Assembly (NCBI GenBank): GCA_028282925.1
Contig: JANQGV010000240.1
Location: 1-46,154, forward strand
Direction: 5' to 3'
Source: Thermodesulfobacteriota bacterium
GTDB lineage: Bacteria > Desulfobacterota > WTBG01 > CAIYCZ01 > CAIRTM01
Length of the DNA: 46,154 nucleotides
The notes beneath the pieces were generated by a model. The model worked only from the letters and a program-made list of their open reading frames with translations. It made no database searches and was not told where the DNA came from. Of this stretch, positions 1-7,794 are shown in pieces. Position 1 is the first letter of the stretch. Each line of letters opens with the position of its first letter. Both the position numbers and the translations under genes were made by a program.

Positions 1-1
1 C

Positions 2-493
2 GGCACGGACATGATCTATGATGATGAGTTCGGCTGGGACGGCCACATCCTGCGCAATACCTATAAATATATCGGCAAAAAAGAGCTGCTGTGCTCCCGA
101 ACCCTGGACCACGCCAAGCTGGAGCGTCAACCGGGGCAGTCGATACCCAGCGGTATCCAGCGCGAGCGCCTGCAGACAATCGTAGTGGAGGTCAAGAACG
201 AAGACCCCAACTACATTTACGGTAAGCGGGTATGGTATCTGGACCCTGAAACGTACCTGATGCAGTGGACCGAGCTGTATGACGACCTGGACCGCTTCTG
301 GAAATGCTTTGAGATGCTGACCACCGATTTCAAGACCGAGCAGGGTGAAATGCGGCAGATGCCATCGGGCGTAGTCCTGATGGATTTCCAGCGCACCCAT
401 TCATCGCTGCCGCTGCACACTATCTACGAGGTCGGTCTGGAAAAGGTCGACAAGAGAATGTTTACCATCAGTAATCTGCAGAAGTCATACTAG
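2..493 (+). CDS. DUF1329 family protein, C-terminal part
   Basis: The frame is open to the left edge, so this is the C-terminal ~163 residues of a longer gene. It carries the pattern typical of the end of DUF1329 proteins, which are exported, LolA/LolB-like beta-rich proteins of the Gram-negative envelope: a WYLDPETYLMQW segment followed by YDDLDRFWKCFE. DUF1329 members are usually 400-460 residues, so roughly the first 60% lies outside the window. Their biochemical role is not established; an envelope lipid or hydrophobic-ligand function is often suggested from fold. A perfect hairpin follows 32 bases after the stop, so transcription probably ends before the next gene. Confidence 0.75.
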   Translation, partial: GTDMIYDDEFGWDGHILRNTYKYIGKKELLCSRTLDHAKLERQPGQSIPSGIQRERLQTIVVEVKNEDPNYIYGKRVWYLDPETYLMQWTELYDDLDRFWKCFEMLTTDFKTEQGEMRQMPSGVVLMDFQRTHSSLPLHTIYEVGLEKVDKRMFTISNLQKSY

Positions 494-524
494 TTACGCA
501 GATTACATTGTAACGGCGAGCAAA

Positions 525-563
525 CGAAGGGGCATATATGTGCTAACCATATATGCCCCTTCG
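525..563 (+). terminator. Perfect 16-bp hairpin after the DUF1329 gene
   Basis: Two 16-base arms (525-540 and 548-563) are perfectly complementary around a 7-base loop. There is no following T-run, so it could be a factor-dependent terminator, an mRNA-stabilising 3' end, or a processing site. It separates the DUF1329 gene from the bilin-reductase-like pair. Confidence 0.55.
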
Positions 564-645
564 ATGTCCATACACGAGGCAGGGCGGTATGCATCCGAAG
601 TAACGGATAGTGTAAAAAGGTGGTGTAGTCTCAGGGAGACCCGTT

Positions 646-1452
646 ATGGTTATTATCAGATATTCTGTTATTGTGCTGCTGGTGCTCATTATCCTGGCTG
701 CGGTTGTGGGTACCCCGTTGATTGTGAAAGCACGGGGCGAGGGTGAGCGGATGTATGCACAATACAATTCCTACACACGCAAGGTGCTGGCGGAACGAGT
801 AGCTTTGCAGCCCCATATTGTCAAGGCCGAATATCGGATCGTGCATCCCTGGAAGGCACTGAAGCTGTTCAGGATCGCCATCGACAGCAACCAAGGGGAA
901 AAATTCAGGAGACTGAATATCCTGGATGCGAACATGTTTTTGTTTATGAAAATGTTCACCTTTTTTATTCTCCCCAACTACAACTACAACCTGCCCATGC
1001 TTTCAGTTGATATTATTTTTATCGGGGGAAAGCGGGTGTTTGTCATTGAAGTGATTGACCCAGCCCGCATCGAAGATGAAAACCTGTTAAAGCATTATGA
1101 AAAACTGCGGGCCTGGAAACCCCAGGTGGATACGCTGGAGCATGCAGCTGTTGATATGGAATGGTGTAAGGATATCGTGACCGACTTCAGCATCCACAGT
1201 AAAGCCGACCGCTCCGACGACGAACTGTTGTTTTCCATATATACATCTTTTTTGAATACCTATCTTGATATGGCTGAGCATGCCCAGGTGTTACCCCCTG
1301 AAAAGAGTAAAAAAGTACAGGAGGGCATGGAGGGGTATGTCAATGCACTGCTTGCTAAAGGCGGCCCGGCTGTAGATGTCTTCAAGTTTTTGATCGGACC
1401 CGATAAGCAGCAGGAGTATGTTCGAACGGTTATGTTCGGTGTGGATCAGTAA
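646..1452 (+). CDS. Membrane-anchored homologue of ferredoxin-dependent bilin reductases (PcyA/HY2 family)
   Basis: This 268-residue protein has an uncleaved-looking hydrophobic segment at residues 6-26. The rest can be lined up by eye with cyanobacterial PcyA: FRRLNILDANMF and LPNYNYNLPMLSVDIIF match the PcyA central sheet, the following VIEVIDPA matches its DLSP stretch, and the last residues (YVRTVMFGVDQ) match the PcyA C-terminal helix. In this alignment PcyA Asp105 is kept (D122), but Glu76 and His88 are replaced by L93 and T105. Family members reduce biliverdin-type bilins with ferredoxin or flavodoxin; whether this one binds a bilin is unknown. The start is supported by AGGGAG 7 bases upstream. 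A divergent homologue follows directly. The membrane anchor is unusual for the family. Confidence 0.6.
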   Translation: MVIIRYSVIVLLVLIILAAVVGTPLIVKARGEGERMYAQYNSYTRKVLAERVALQPHIVKAEYRIVHPWKALKLFRIAIDSNQGEKFRRLNILDANMFLFMKMFTFFILPNYNYNLPMLSVDIIFIGGKRVFVIEVIDPARIEDENLLKHYEKLRAWKPQVDTLEHAAVDMEWCKDIVTDFSIHSKADRSDDELLFSIYTSFLNTYLDMAEHAQVLPPEKSKKVQEGMEGYVNALLAKGGPAVDVFKFLIGPDKQQEYVRTVMFGVDQ

Positions 1453-1524
1453 CCGCCATGTGTACCGGCATGGCGTAACAAAATAATACGTGGTTTATAA
1501 GCCAAAAATCAACAGGAGGATATG

Positions 1525-2262
1525 ATGAGTGCCACATCATTACCGGAATTTTGTTTCGAGACGTTATCAAAAGAAATCTCTTTGCAGCGTATTGAGGGCC
1601 TTGACGAAATAGAAAACGTCAAGCTTCTCAGCGGTGAGGACGGCGGGGGTATTAAAGTATATACCGGTGAAAGAGACACCAAGGTTACCCTGGTAGACTT
1701 CAAGCTGGGGGACGGGGTGCCGGTGCCTCATCACGATAACCGCCTGTGTGTGGGAGCTGAAATATTTCAGATTGTGCCCGACCTCAGCTATAAAATGCCT
1801 ACTTGGGGTATCAACTCAGTCATTATGAAAGACGGGTTTTATTATTTTGATACCGACTTTTCTTTCGGGTTCGATCTGGTGTTTGAATATGAGTATGTGA
1901 AGAAGTACATAGCCCCTTTCAATGATGTGTATCAGGAGTTCACGAAAAATCCTGATTTTAAAATGGTAACGTTTTATGAGTCGACCCCATGGGTACGAAC
2001 GTATATCTCACCGCTCTTTTTCTCGGCCATAGCAAAAACAGATAAGCTCGATCCGGTCTTTAAACTTGCCGAAGCGCTGATCGAGGTATGGCTGAAAATG
2101 TATCGCGATGCGGAGAAAGGCGATGATGCCTTGAAACAGCGCCAGCAGGAGCGCTTGAAAGCCCGCAGTGCCGGGTCCAAAGATTCCGACCGCATGGGAA
2201 AGGTTCTGTTCGGTGCGTACGGCCAGGAAACGTTTACAAAGTTCTTCAAGGCCATGACATAA
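1525..2262 (+). CDS. Second, more divergent bilin-reductase-fold protein
   Basis: This 245-residue soluble protein has no signal peptide. It shows the same fold signature as the upstream gene: a Y-K-M-P-T-W-G-I-N stretch aligns with the PcyA segment holding Asp105, followed by an aromatic sheet strand, and the end (DRMGKVLFGAYGQETFTKFF) aligns with the PcyA C-terminal DKTRRVLEKAFG...Y region. At the key positions it has N97 for Asp105 and I80 for His88, so bilin reduction by the known mechanism looks unlikely; it may bind a ligand or partner with the upstream protein. AGGAGG lies 5 bases before this ATG; an ATG three bases earlier would leave only 2 bases. Assignment rests on motif order, not on a search. 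Confidence 0.5.
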   Translation: MSATSLPEFCFETLSKEISLQRIEGLDEIENVKLLSGEDGGGIKVYTGERDTKVTLVDFKLGDGVPVPHHDNRLCVGAEIFQIVPDLSYKMPTWGINSVIMKDGFYYFDTDFSFGFDLVFEYEYVKKYIAPFNDVYQEFTKNPDFKMVTFYESTPWVRTYISPLFFSAIAKTDKLDPVFKLAEALIEVWLKMYRDAEKGDDALKQRQQERLKARSAGSKDSDRMGKVLFGAYGQETFTKFFKAMT

Positions 2263-2733
2263 CGGCGCAGGTGTTGGTGCATAGAGGAATGATCCTATAT
2301 GAGGCTTTCATCAGCTCCTTTGTTGCCGATACGAATATGCAGAATTGCTCTTAAGGGAATATTTATTTACTATATTGCCGGTGTTCTGATCAGCCCTCCG
2401 GTTGATCTGCACCGGCTTAATCCCGATTTTCACATTTATTTTGGTAAAAGCCCCATCCAGCATTATTCTTCCGGAGCTTTTGATTTACCCCTGATCGACA
2501 ACTTTACCGTCTCGGAATTGCTTGCCCAGGAACGCTCCTCTGTGCCGGACATAACGGCACCTGCAGGTTTTACAACACGATGCCCGGCTTCGGCAACCCC
2601 CGCACTGTGCTTAATAAGCACCACCCGCCTTCTTCTGTGAGTGTTAAGCGTCCTTTCGAACATATTGTTTTCAACTAGATCTATTTGCATTTTGACCTAT
2701 CATTTCAAAGATACAGAAAACAGGAGGACGGTT
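2263..2733. other. 471-bp gap without a supported gene
   Basis: An open frame at 2299-2640 has no convincing ribosome site and a protein-unlike composition (Ser/Pro/Leu/Arg rich, no conserved motif). I see no gene here. The last 15 bases hold the AGGAGG ribosome site of the flavodoxin-domain gene. Confidence 0.5.
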
Positions 2734-3813
2734 ATGAAATCCAACGCGAGAAAAGTTTTAGGCATCTGTTTGTTATTTTTCTTATTCGTACCCCAGGGTG
2801 CCGGGGCAGCCGGCAAAAAGGGCCTGCTGGTACATAACTCAGTTTACGGTTCAACCATTGAAACCGCTTACTGGGTCAAGGCTCTTATCGGCTATGAAAA
2901 CAAACTCGATGTCATGGCGCTGCCACAGGTCATCACTATCGAACCCTATGATTACGTTATCATAGGCAGCTTGACCCGGGACGAGAAGCCCACTGAAGAT
3001 GTGTATGCCTTTGTTGAACGTTTCAGAAAAGAGCTTTCTCAGAAGCAGGTTTGCTATTACCTGACCTGCGGTGATACCGACGAAACCATGATATTGAATA
3101 TTCCGGGAAAGAAGGCTCATCTTATCGGCGGCAGAAATTATCTTTTTGATATTCTGGAAACCATTCCTGAGGTCAAACCGGTGGTTATCGGCGGGTTCGG
3201 CGGCCGCCAGGTGATGCCGACCCTGAACACCTCCGATTCGTTCCGGGTCTGGCTGGTCGGCAAGCTGGCAAAAGAGGGTGCAGCCTGGGAGGGACTTGAT
3301 ATATGGGAGTCGCTGGTGCCGCAAAGGGTTGAAGCCTTTGCAAACGAGGTCAGGGGAAAAATACTGGGTCTCGGGCCCCGCGAAGATGCCGAGCAGTTTC
3401 GCCATTTCTGGCAAACATTGCAGCCTGCATCGCTGGATGATCCTGCAAAGAAGAAATACAACCCCCGGAAGTATACGGAGCATCACAGTACCGACAAGAT
3501 ACTTTACGTCCGGAGTCGCATGCCAGGAGATCTGGCCGCAGGGAAAGCGTTAATAGAAACGTGGTCAAAAGTGCACGGTTTCAGCTTGAAAGAACAGAAG
3601 TCGACTTTCTATAACACATACTATCATGCCGTTAAAAAATATGATGCCGGAGAGTTGGCCCTTCATGTTGTTGCGGCAACTCTGCCCGAAGATCCGGGAA
3701 ACGTCCATTTCTCGTTTCGCAATTATGACAAGCCGGACAAGCGTGAAAAACTTGAGAAGGACCTTCAGAAAGCACGGGAACGTATTAATGCATCGGGAAC
3801 TGTTGCTGAATAG
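2734..3813 (+). CDS. Exported flavodoxin-domain protein (HemG-like N-terminal half)
   Basis: The 359-residue protein starts with a cleavable signal peptide (residues 1-26, ending GAGAAG). A flavodoxin fold follows: the phosphate-binding loop reads VHNSVYGSTIETA (about 33-45), and YDYVIIGSLTRDEKP (about 75-90) corresponds to the second conserved strand of flavodoxin/HemG-type protoporphyrinogen oxidases. The C-terminal ~180 residues are not recognised and are rich in charged residues and Tyr. An exported flavodoxin is unusual, since FMN flavodoxins normally act in the cytoplasm. Its place after two bilin-reductase homologues suggests an electron donor or a tetrapyrrole-related role, but that is inference. 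The ATG has AGGAGG 7 bases upstream; an upstream in-frame start would bury the signal peptide. Confidence 0.6.
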   Translation: MKSNARKVLGICLLFFLFVPQGAGAAGKKGLLVHNSVYGSTIETAYWVKALIGYENKLDVMALPQVITIEPYDYVIIGSLTRDEKPTEDVYAFVERFRKELSQKQVCYYLTCGDTDETMILNIPGKKAHLIGGRNYLFDILETIPEVKPVVIGGFGGRQVMPTLNTSDSFRVWLVGKLAKEGAAWEGLDIWESLVPQRVEAFANEVRGKILGLGPREDAEQFRHFWQTLQPASLDDPAKKKYNPRKYTEHHSTDKILYVRSRMPGDLAAGKALIETWSKVHGFSLKEQKSTFYNTYYHAVKKYDAGELALHVVAATLPEDPGNVHFSFRNYDKPDKREKLEKDLQKARERINASGTVAE

Positions 3814-3853
3814 CGTGTTTCTAAAGAAAGCACGGGATACGCTGTAACTATAC

Positions 3854-3888
3854 GGCAAAGGCCCCGGGATTATCCCGGGGCCTTTGCC
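3854..3888. terminator. Perfect 16-bp GC-rich hairpin between convergent genes
   Basis: Arms 3854-3869 and 3873-3888 are perfectly complementary with a 3-base loop. It sits exactly between the converging flavodoxin-domain gene and response regulator gene, so it can serve both strands as a bidirectional terminator, although the T-run is weak on both sides. Confidence 0.75.
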
Positions 3889-3901
3889 ATTGCGATTCTG
3901 T

Positions 3902-4549
3902 TTACGGCTTCCTGGCCCTTTCCAGTTCGGCATACAGTTTATCCAAGCAGTCAGGACAGAGACCGTGGGTCAGCTCGGCATCGGAAAATTCCAGTATGTA
4001 TTTCTCAACCTGGTGCCAGTATCCCTGGTCGTCGCGGATTTTTTTACAGGACGAACAGATGGGAAGAAGTCCGCTCAGGGTTTTTACTTTGGCAAGGGCT
4101 TCCTGAAGCTCTCCAATAAGCCGTTCGCGTTCTTCCTGGGCTTTCTTCAGTGCTTCTTCGGTATGGAGCTGTTCAATAACTTGGTGTATAACCGAGGGCA
4201 GTAAATCCAGGAAAACCATGTCCTTCACCAAATAATCCCGGGCACCCATTTTCATCATTTCCACGGCCATTTTTTCGTCACCATGACCGGTTATTATGAC
4301 GAAGGGAACTGAGCAGTCTTTTTCGGCAAGGGCCTCCAGTACCTGTCTTCCGTTCATATCCATCAACTTGTAATCAAGCAGCATCAGGGTGCGGGGGGTC
4401 TTTTGTGCAAAAGCAATTGCATCGGCGCCGGTATGGACCCGGACAATGCAAAATCCTTCTGCAGAAAGGTTTTTTTCAATGAGGAGGGAAAGCCCTTCAT
4501 CGTCTTCTACAACAAGTATTGTAAACGTTTTTTCTTCGGTTTTTTTCAT
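3902..4549 (-). CDS. Response regulator with receiver domain and Cys-rich C-terminal tail
   Basis: Residues 9-125 form a CheY-like receiver with the acidic pair D16-D17, phospho-acceptor D59 in LMLLDYKLMD, and the conserved Lys in DYLVKD. A coiled coil follows (about 130-160), then a tail with CSSC (ICSSCKKIRDDQGYW) and CPDC that is common at the end of response regulators and PAS proteins in Desulfobacterota; four Cys suggest a metal-binding knuckle. There is no DNA-binding or enzymatic output domain, so it probably signals by protein contact. No histidine kinase gene is adjacent. Confidence 0.85.
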   Translation of the reverse strand: MKKTEEKTFTILVVEDDEGLSLLIEKNLSAEGFCIVRVHTGADAIAFAQKTPRTLMLLDYKLMDMNGRQVLEALAEKDCSVPFVIITGHGDEKMAVEMMKMGARDYLVKDMVFLDLLPSVIHQVIEQLHTEEALKKAQEERERLIGELQEALAKVKTLSGLLPICSSCKKIRDDQGYWHQVEKYILEFSDAELTHGLCPDCLDKLYAELERARKP

Positions 4550-4755
4550 CAGTATTCCATCCTGTTCGATCGTACCGGATATGTATATTATATCGGGTTA
4601 TTCTCCAAAATACGTTAATTTTATCATACATCCTATTACTATATGCATTTTTCGAAACATCAAAACGTTAAGGCGATGCACACCGCTAATTCTTTTCGAT
4701 GTATCGGCAAACCAAGAAAACAGACGCACAGGCAAACTGAAGTGCATTGAGGGAA

Positions 4756-4786
4756 AGAGGCGGCCGGTTTGCAACCGGCCGCCTCT
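4756..4786 (-). terminator. 14-bp perfect hairpin downstream of the heme/PNPOx operon
   Basis: Arms 4756-4769 and 4773-4786 pair perfectly around 3 bases. It lies 50 bases past the stop of the small membrane protein gene on the minus strand and probably ends that two-gene transcript. The following bases on the minus strand are only weakly T-rich. Confidence 0.6.
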
Positions 4787-4836
4787 GTTAGGGGAGCAAC
4801 AAATTATACCTGCCGAAGGGGGGGGAGCAGATATAA

Positions 4837-4980
4837 TTATGAAGGCAATGATATGTTAGTGAAATGTCCTCCTCCGGAGCCGCCTTTCTTGCCGGTTTCT
4901 TTCAACGGGATAATTACAATTGCGGCAGGAAAAAGAGCCGCAGCCATGAAAATAAACCCGGACATGGGTGATACGGTCAT
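4837..4980 (-). CDS. Small 47-residue membrane protein with Gly-rich tail
   Basis: Reading the minus strand from ATG at 4980 gives a 47-residue protein: a short polar start, one hydrophobic helix of about 18 residues (GFIFMAAALFPAAIVIIPL) and a tail KETGKKGGSGGGH followed by a few residues. It begins 3 bases after the TAG stop of the heme/PNPOx gene, an arrangement typical of translational coupling, and is followed by a hairpin. There is no strong ribosome site of its own. Family not recognised. The glycine-rich basic tail and tight linkage suggest a small subunit or anchor for the neighbouring exported heme protein; that is inference. Confidence 0.55.
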   Translation of the reverse strand: MTVSPMSGFIFMAAALFPAAIVIIPLKETGKKGGSGGGHFTNISLPS

Positions 4981-4983
4981 TGT

Positions 4984-5763
4984 CTACTTGCGCACCCAGC
5001 GCTGATAGATTCTATACCCGTCGTGGGTGAACGCATAGTTTGCCATGGTGATTTGATCTATGGTTATTTTGCTGATAACCATATACGACTTTATAGTGTC
5101 CCGGAACTGCTTGGGGGTCATTTTCTTTTTTTTGGCCCCTTCTTCATAGTCAAGAACGTCGATTAATATTTTTTCGTAGCGGGGGTCGGTGCCTTCAATA
5201 ATTTCAGCCCGGCCGAGAATCTGAATACAACGGTAGTCGTTAAAGGTTTCAAATTCTTTGTGCCAGTTCAGGCTCACCTTGGGATTCTTTTGTATATGCA
5301 GCAACTTCTGGGTGCCCTGCTCATGCAGACCGTAGAGTATTTTTTCTTCGGGGTCCAGAGACCACTCGGCTGTGGTGGACAGGGGAGTGTTATTGAGGCA
5401 GGTAGCCAGAATATAGGTGCGCATTTTGTCTTTTTTCTTGCCGAGGGACGCGACAATGGCCTCCCACAGTTTGTTTTCCGGCAGGATGCCTTCACCCTTG
5501 CTCCATTTGAGGTAATCGTCGGTCAGCCAGGCCTGCGTTGCGCTTGAGTTTGCATCCAGCTTGATTTCATGGCAGTCATTGCAGGTAATACCTTCCTCAA
5601 CTTCAGGATGGGTGCTGCCAAGATCGGCGTCTATGGCAATGGCTTTTGCGCCCTGCTCAGGTGCGGTCTTGTTTGCCGTGTCGGCTGCCGCGGCGGCACT
5701 GTATGCCATTATCACCATGAGCATGCAGAGTACTGCGGAAAAAAGAGCTTGTACCTGTTTCAT
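4984..5763 (-). CDS. Exported protein with one c-type heme site and a PNPOx-like split barrel
   Basis: The 259-residue protein has a signal peptide (residues 1-27, ending YSAAAAADT), a single CxxCH heme c attachment site at 61-65 (CNDCH), and a region from about 85 onward resembling pyridoxamine 5'-phosphate oxidase-like split barrels: MRTYILATCLNNTPLSTTAEW, then KILYGLHEQGTQKLLHIQKNPKVSLNW and IQILGRAEII. Split-barrel proteins bind FMN, F420 or heme, and some (the HugZ group) degrade heme. Here the heme c could pass electrons to or from a bound flavin in the periplasm. The start at 5763 has GGAGG 9 bases upstream. A sigma70-like promoter lies at 5838-5866, and a small membrane protein gene follows. 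Confidence 0.7.
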   Translation of the reverse strand: MKQVQALFSAVLCMLMVIMAYSAAAAADTANKTAPEQGAKAIAIDADLGSTHPEVEEGITCNDCHEIKLDANSSATQAWLTDDYLKWSKGEGILPENKLWEAIVASLGKKKDKMRTYILATCLNNTPLSTTAEWSLDPEEKILYGLHEQGTQKLLHIQKNPKVSLNWHKEFETFNDYRCIQILGRAEIIEGTDPRYEKILIDVLDYEEGAKKKKMTPKQFRDTIKSYMVISKITIDQITMANYAFTHDGYRIYQRWVRK

Positions 5764-5837
5764 TGTTCTGTATCCTCCGTGAATTGATTTTAACAATATA
5801 GTCTTTCACAATGTATTTGCTTGAGATATATTTTAAT

Positions 5838-5866
5838 AGAATAATACTAACGACTGCTAATGTCAA
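5838..5866 (-). promoter_or_regulatory. Sigma70-like promoter of the heme/PNPOx gene
   Basis: On the minus strand TTGACA (5866-5861) is followed after 17 bases by TATTCT (5843-5838), placing transcription start about 65 bases before the ATG. Overlapping its -10 region is a 15-base AT-rich string (5826-5840) that is also found in the leader of the PorD-like gene at 15849-15863. Confidence 0.5.
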
Positions 5867-6009
5867 GGCAAAGGTGTAGTTGATTGACCGCGAAGTGCAT
5901 GCGGCAGGGTAGCCGGGGAGCTGCGGTGTCGGCTCTAAAGTAAAGCTATTACAGATAGTTAAGCGTCTAGGGGGCTTTTCTTTGTCGGTAGATCTCTGGA
6001 TCTGTGTGC

Positions 6010-6453
6010 CTACGAGGAGGTCAGGTTTTTTCCTTCGGTCAGGATGTTGAGAGCGTTGAGCAGCTGTTTAATTTCACTTTTTTTGTCCGGAGGGAGGTTC
6101 AGTGCTTCGATTTTTTCGTTAATCAGGGTGATAATCATGTGAACCGGTTTTATCAGACGGGTTGCGACTACAAAGGTATTCAGAATGCCGAATGCAAGTG
6201 CAAACAGGATTACCGCCGTAATGATGCCGGTGTAATCACTCATAACGGCATGGACGGCTTCGGACAGACTGTGATAGTTTTGGGAGATGTTTGCAGTTGC
6301 TTCCGGAGTGAATGCGCTCTGGTTGCTTGCCAGGGTTGTTTTTATTTTTCCATAACTCACTATGCATACCGCCCCGGTAAGGCATACCGACACAACAATG
6401 AAGAACATTGCAAACAGGAAAAATTTCGTTCTCAGGCTCATTCCTTTTTTCAT
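6010..6453 (-). CDS. Small two-helix membrane protein with HAMP-like linker
   Basis: The ~147-residue protein has two hydrophobic helices flanking a ~45-residue periplasmic loop. After the second helix comes a HAMP-like stretch (ATRLIKPVHMIITLINEKI), the pattern found in methyl-accepting chemotaxis proteins and sensor kinases, followed by a short amphipathic coil. No output domain is present, so it resembles a sensor truncated after HAMP. The ATG at 6453 has AGGGAG about 11 bases upstream; an ATG further upstream at 6495 would give a longer version. Function unknown; it may be a regulator of a partner signalling protein or a decayed receptor. Confidence 0.55.
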   Translation of the reverse strand: MKKGMSLRTKFFLFAMFFIVVSVCLTGAVCIVSYGKIKTTLASNQSAFTPEATANISQNYHSLSEAVHAVMSDYTGIITAVILFALAFGILNTFVVATRLIKPVHMIITLINEKIEALNLPPDKKSEIKQLLNALNILTEGKNLTSS

Positions 6454-6631
6454 TCCTACGATGCTCCCTTTTCCATTATTTGATAAAGCAAACATCCTAC
6501 CATGAATTGCGTCTCAGCACCATCTTTCTCTTGTGTGCTTTGGTGTGGTTTGCCGGGACAAGCATCATGGATATTCTGAATTGCACTTGTGCGGGCCTTC
6601 CAGAAACTTTTCCGGTATTGAAAGGACCAGC

Positions 6632-7294
6632 TCAGTTTATTGTTTCCTTATGAAAAATCATGACGTCGCTGCCGATGAACGTCAGCTTCGCCTGCCATGC
6701 TTCAGCCAGCCATGAAAAAGTCTCGCGGGAAAAAAAGCACACGTGGGTGGGGTCGTGTATGTAATGCCATCCGGCAAACGCGTCCCGGTTCTTTACGAGT
6801 TTTGTCATGATTCCCAGATATCCTTGCGGCTTCAGGCATCCCCACAGTTTTTCCAGGACCATGCGAGGGTTGTGCAGGTGTTCGACTACCTCGGAAGCGG
6901 TAATGAAATCGTAGTGTGCGTTGAGTACAGTGCTGTCGGGGGCGTAAAAATGGTCGTAGAGCTTCATGGTATGACCGGCCTCTTGAAACAACACCGAGAG
7001 TGTCGGGCCGGGGCCGGAACCGAAATCAAGGCCGCAGCTTCCAGGTTTTAGGCGCTCGTGCAGCGGGGCAAACAGGCGGCTTAAAAAAAGCCGATACCCG
7101 GAATCATCGGAAGAGTTGCTGTGCAGGTCATATCGGGTTTTTTCATCTTCGGCTGAGAGGTGCTGCTCCGGCGGTATGAACACCAGGCCGCATTGTCGGC
7201 AGCGATAGTAGCGGCGCCTGTTGTCGCGGTGGAACACAGGTGCTCCCAGCGTCAGGCAAAGAGGACAAGGTGTGTGTATGGTATCGATTTTCAA
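6632..7294 (-). CDS. SAM-dependent methyltransferase with N-terminal zinc ribbon
   Basis: The 220-residue protein begins with a four-Cys zinc-ribbon (CPLC at 10-13, CRQC at 32-35) and continues with a class I Rossmann methyltransferase: motif I reads LDFGSGPG, then an acidic strand end, and FITASEVVEHL corresponds to the post-II motif. This arrangement is common in the methyltransferase type 11/12 family and is often annotated as a 2-polyprenyl-3-methyl-5-hydroxy-6-metoxy-1,4-benzoquinol methylase-like protein. The substrate cannot be deduced. It is the last gene in a minus-strand run with the YkgJ-like and DUF1456 genes, separated by short gaps. Confidence 0.8.
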   Translation of the reverse strand: MKIDTIHTPCPLCLTLGAPVFHRDNRRRYYRCRQCGLVFIPPEQHLSAEDEKTRYDLHSNSSDDSGYRLFLSRLFAPLHERLKPGSCGLDFGSGPGPTLSVLFQEAGHTMKLYDHFYAPDSTVLNAHYDFITASEVVEHLHNPRMVLEKLWGCLKPQGYLGIMTKLVKNRDAFAGWHYIHDPTHVCFFSRETFSWLAEAWQAKLTFIGSDVMIFHKETIN

Positions 7295-7353
7295 TGGTAA
7301 TATAAATAGTTAGGGTTACTGCTCTTCTCGTAGACAAGAAACGCCCTTTGGCT

Positions 7354-7719
7354 TCAGGCGGCTTTGCGCTGGGATGGTTTCTTCTTGTGTTTGAGATAGG
7401 CTTCCAGCTCATCAGGGGTCGAGATCATGACATCGTACCACTTGCCGGTTGCCTCGCAGTTTTCTGAGGCATGGTCCCGGCAGATGGCGGGGCGTCTGTC
7501 GTATATTGTGCACAGGTGGTTTTCCGACAGGTACATGCATTTGCCTTCGACCAGTATATACCAGCGCCGGCTCTGGATAAACACCCGCACCGTGTCATAT
7601 TGCAGGTGCCACTTGAGATAATCGATTTCGCTCCGGTTCCTGGGGCGGGTAGTCGGTATGGCCAGGTTGTGGCAACAGTCTGCTTTGCATTTTTCGCAGG
7701 TTGTTTTTTTTGGTGCCAT
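7354..7719 (-). CDS. YkgJ-type cysteine cluster protein
   Basis: This 121-residue cytoplasmic protein has the Cys pattern of the YkgJ (CxxCxxxCC) family: C8, C11 and C15-C16 at the start, then KCMYL...HLCTIYDRRPAICR and a further Cys in the C-terminal part. The family is thought to bind zinc or an Fe-S cluster; function is not established. The C-terminus is basic (KHKKKPSQRKAA). Confidence 0.8.
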   Translation of the reverse strand: MAPKKTTCEKCKADCCHNLAIPTTRPRNRSEIDYLKWHLQYDTVRVFIQSRRWYILVEGKCMYLSENHLCTIYDRRPAICRDHASENCEATGKWYDVMISTPDELEAYLKHKKKPSQRKAA

Positions 7720-7794
7720 AGTGCTCCTTTGCTGAAGGCGGCGTGTTGATAAAGTCAGGCTGCCGTGTGTAATGATACGCGGTTGTGCAGTGCT

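Noticed and set aside
2299-2640. 113-codon plus-strand frame before the flavodoxin gene
   Set aside because: Weak initiation context and low-complexity residue use; no conserved motif seen.
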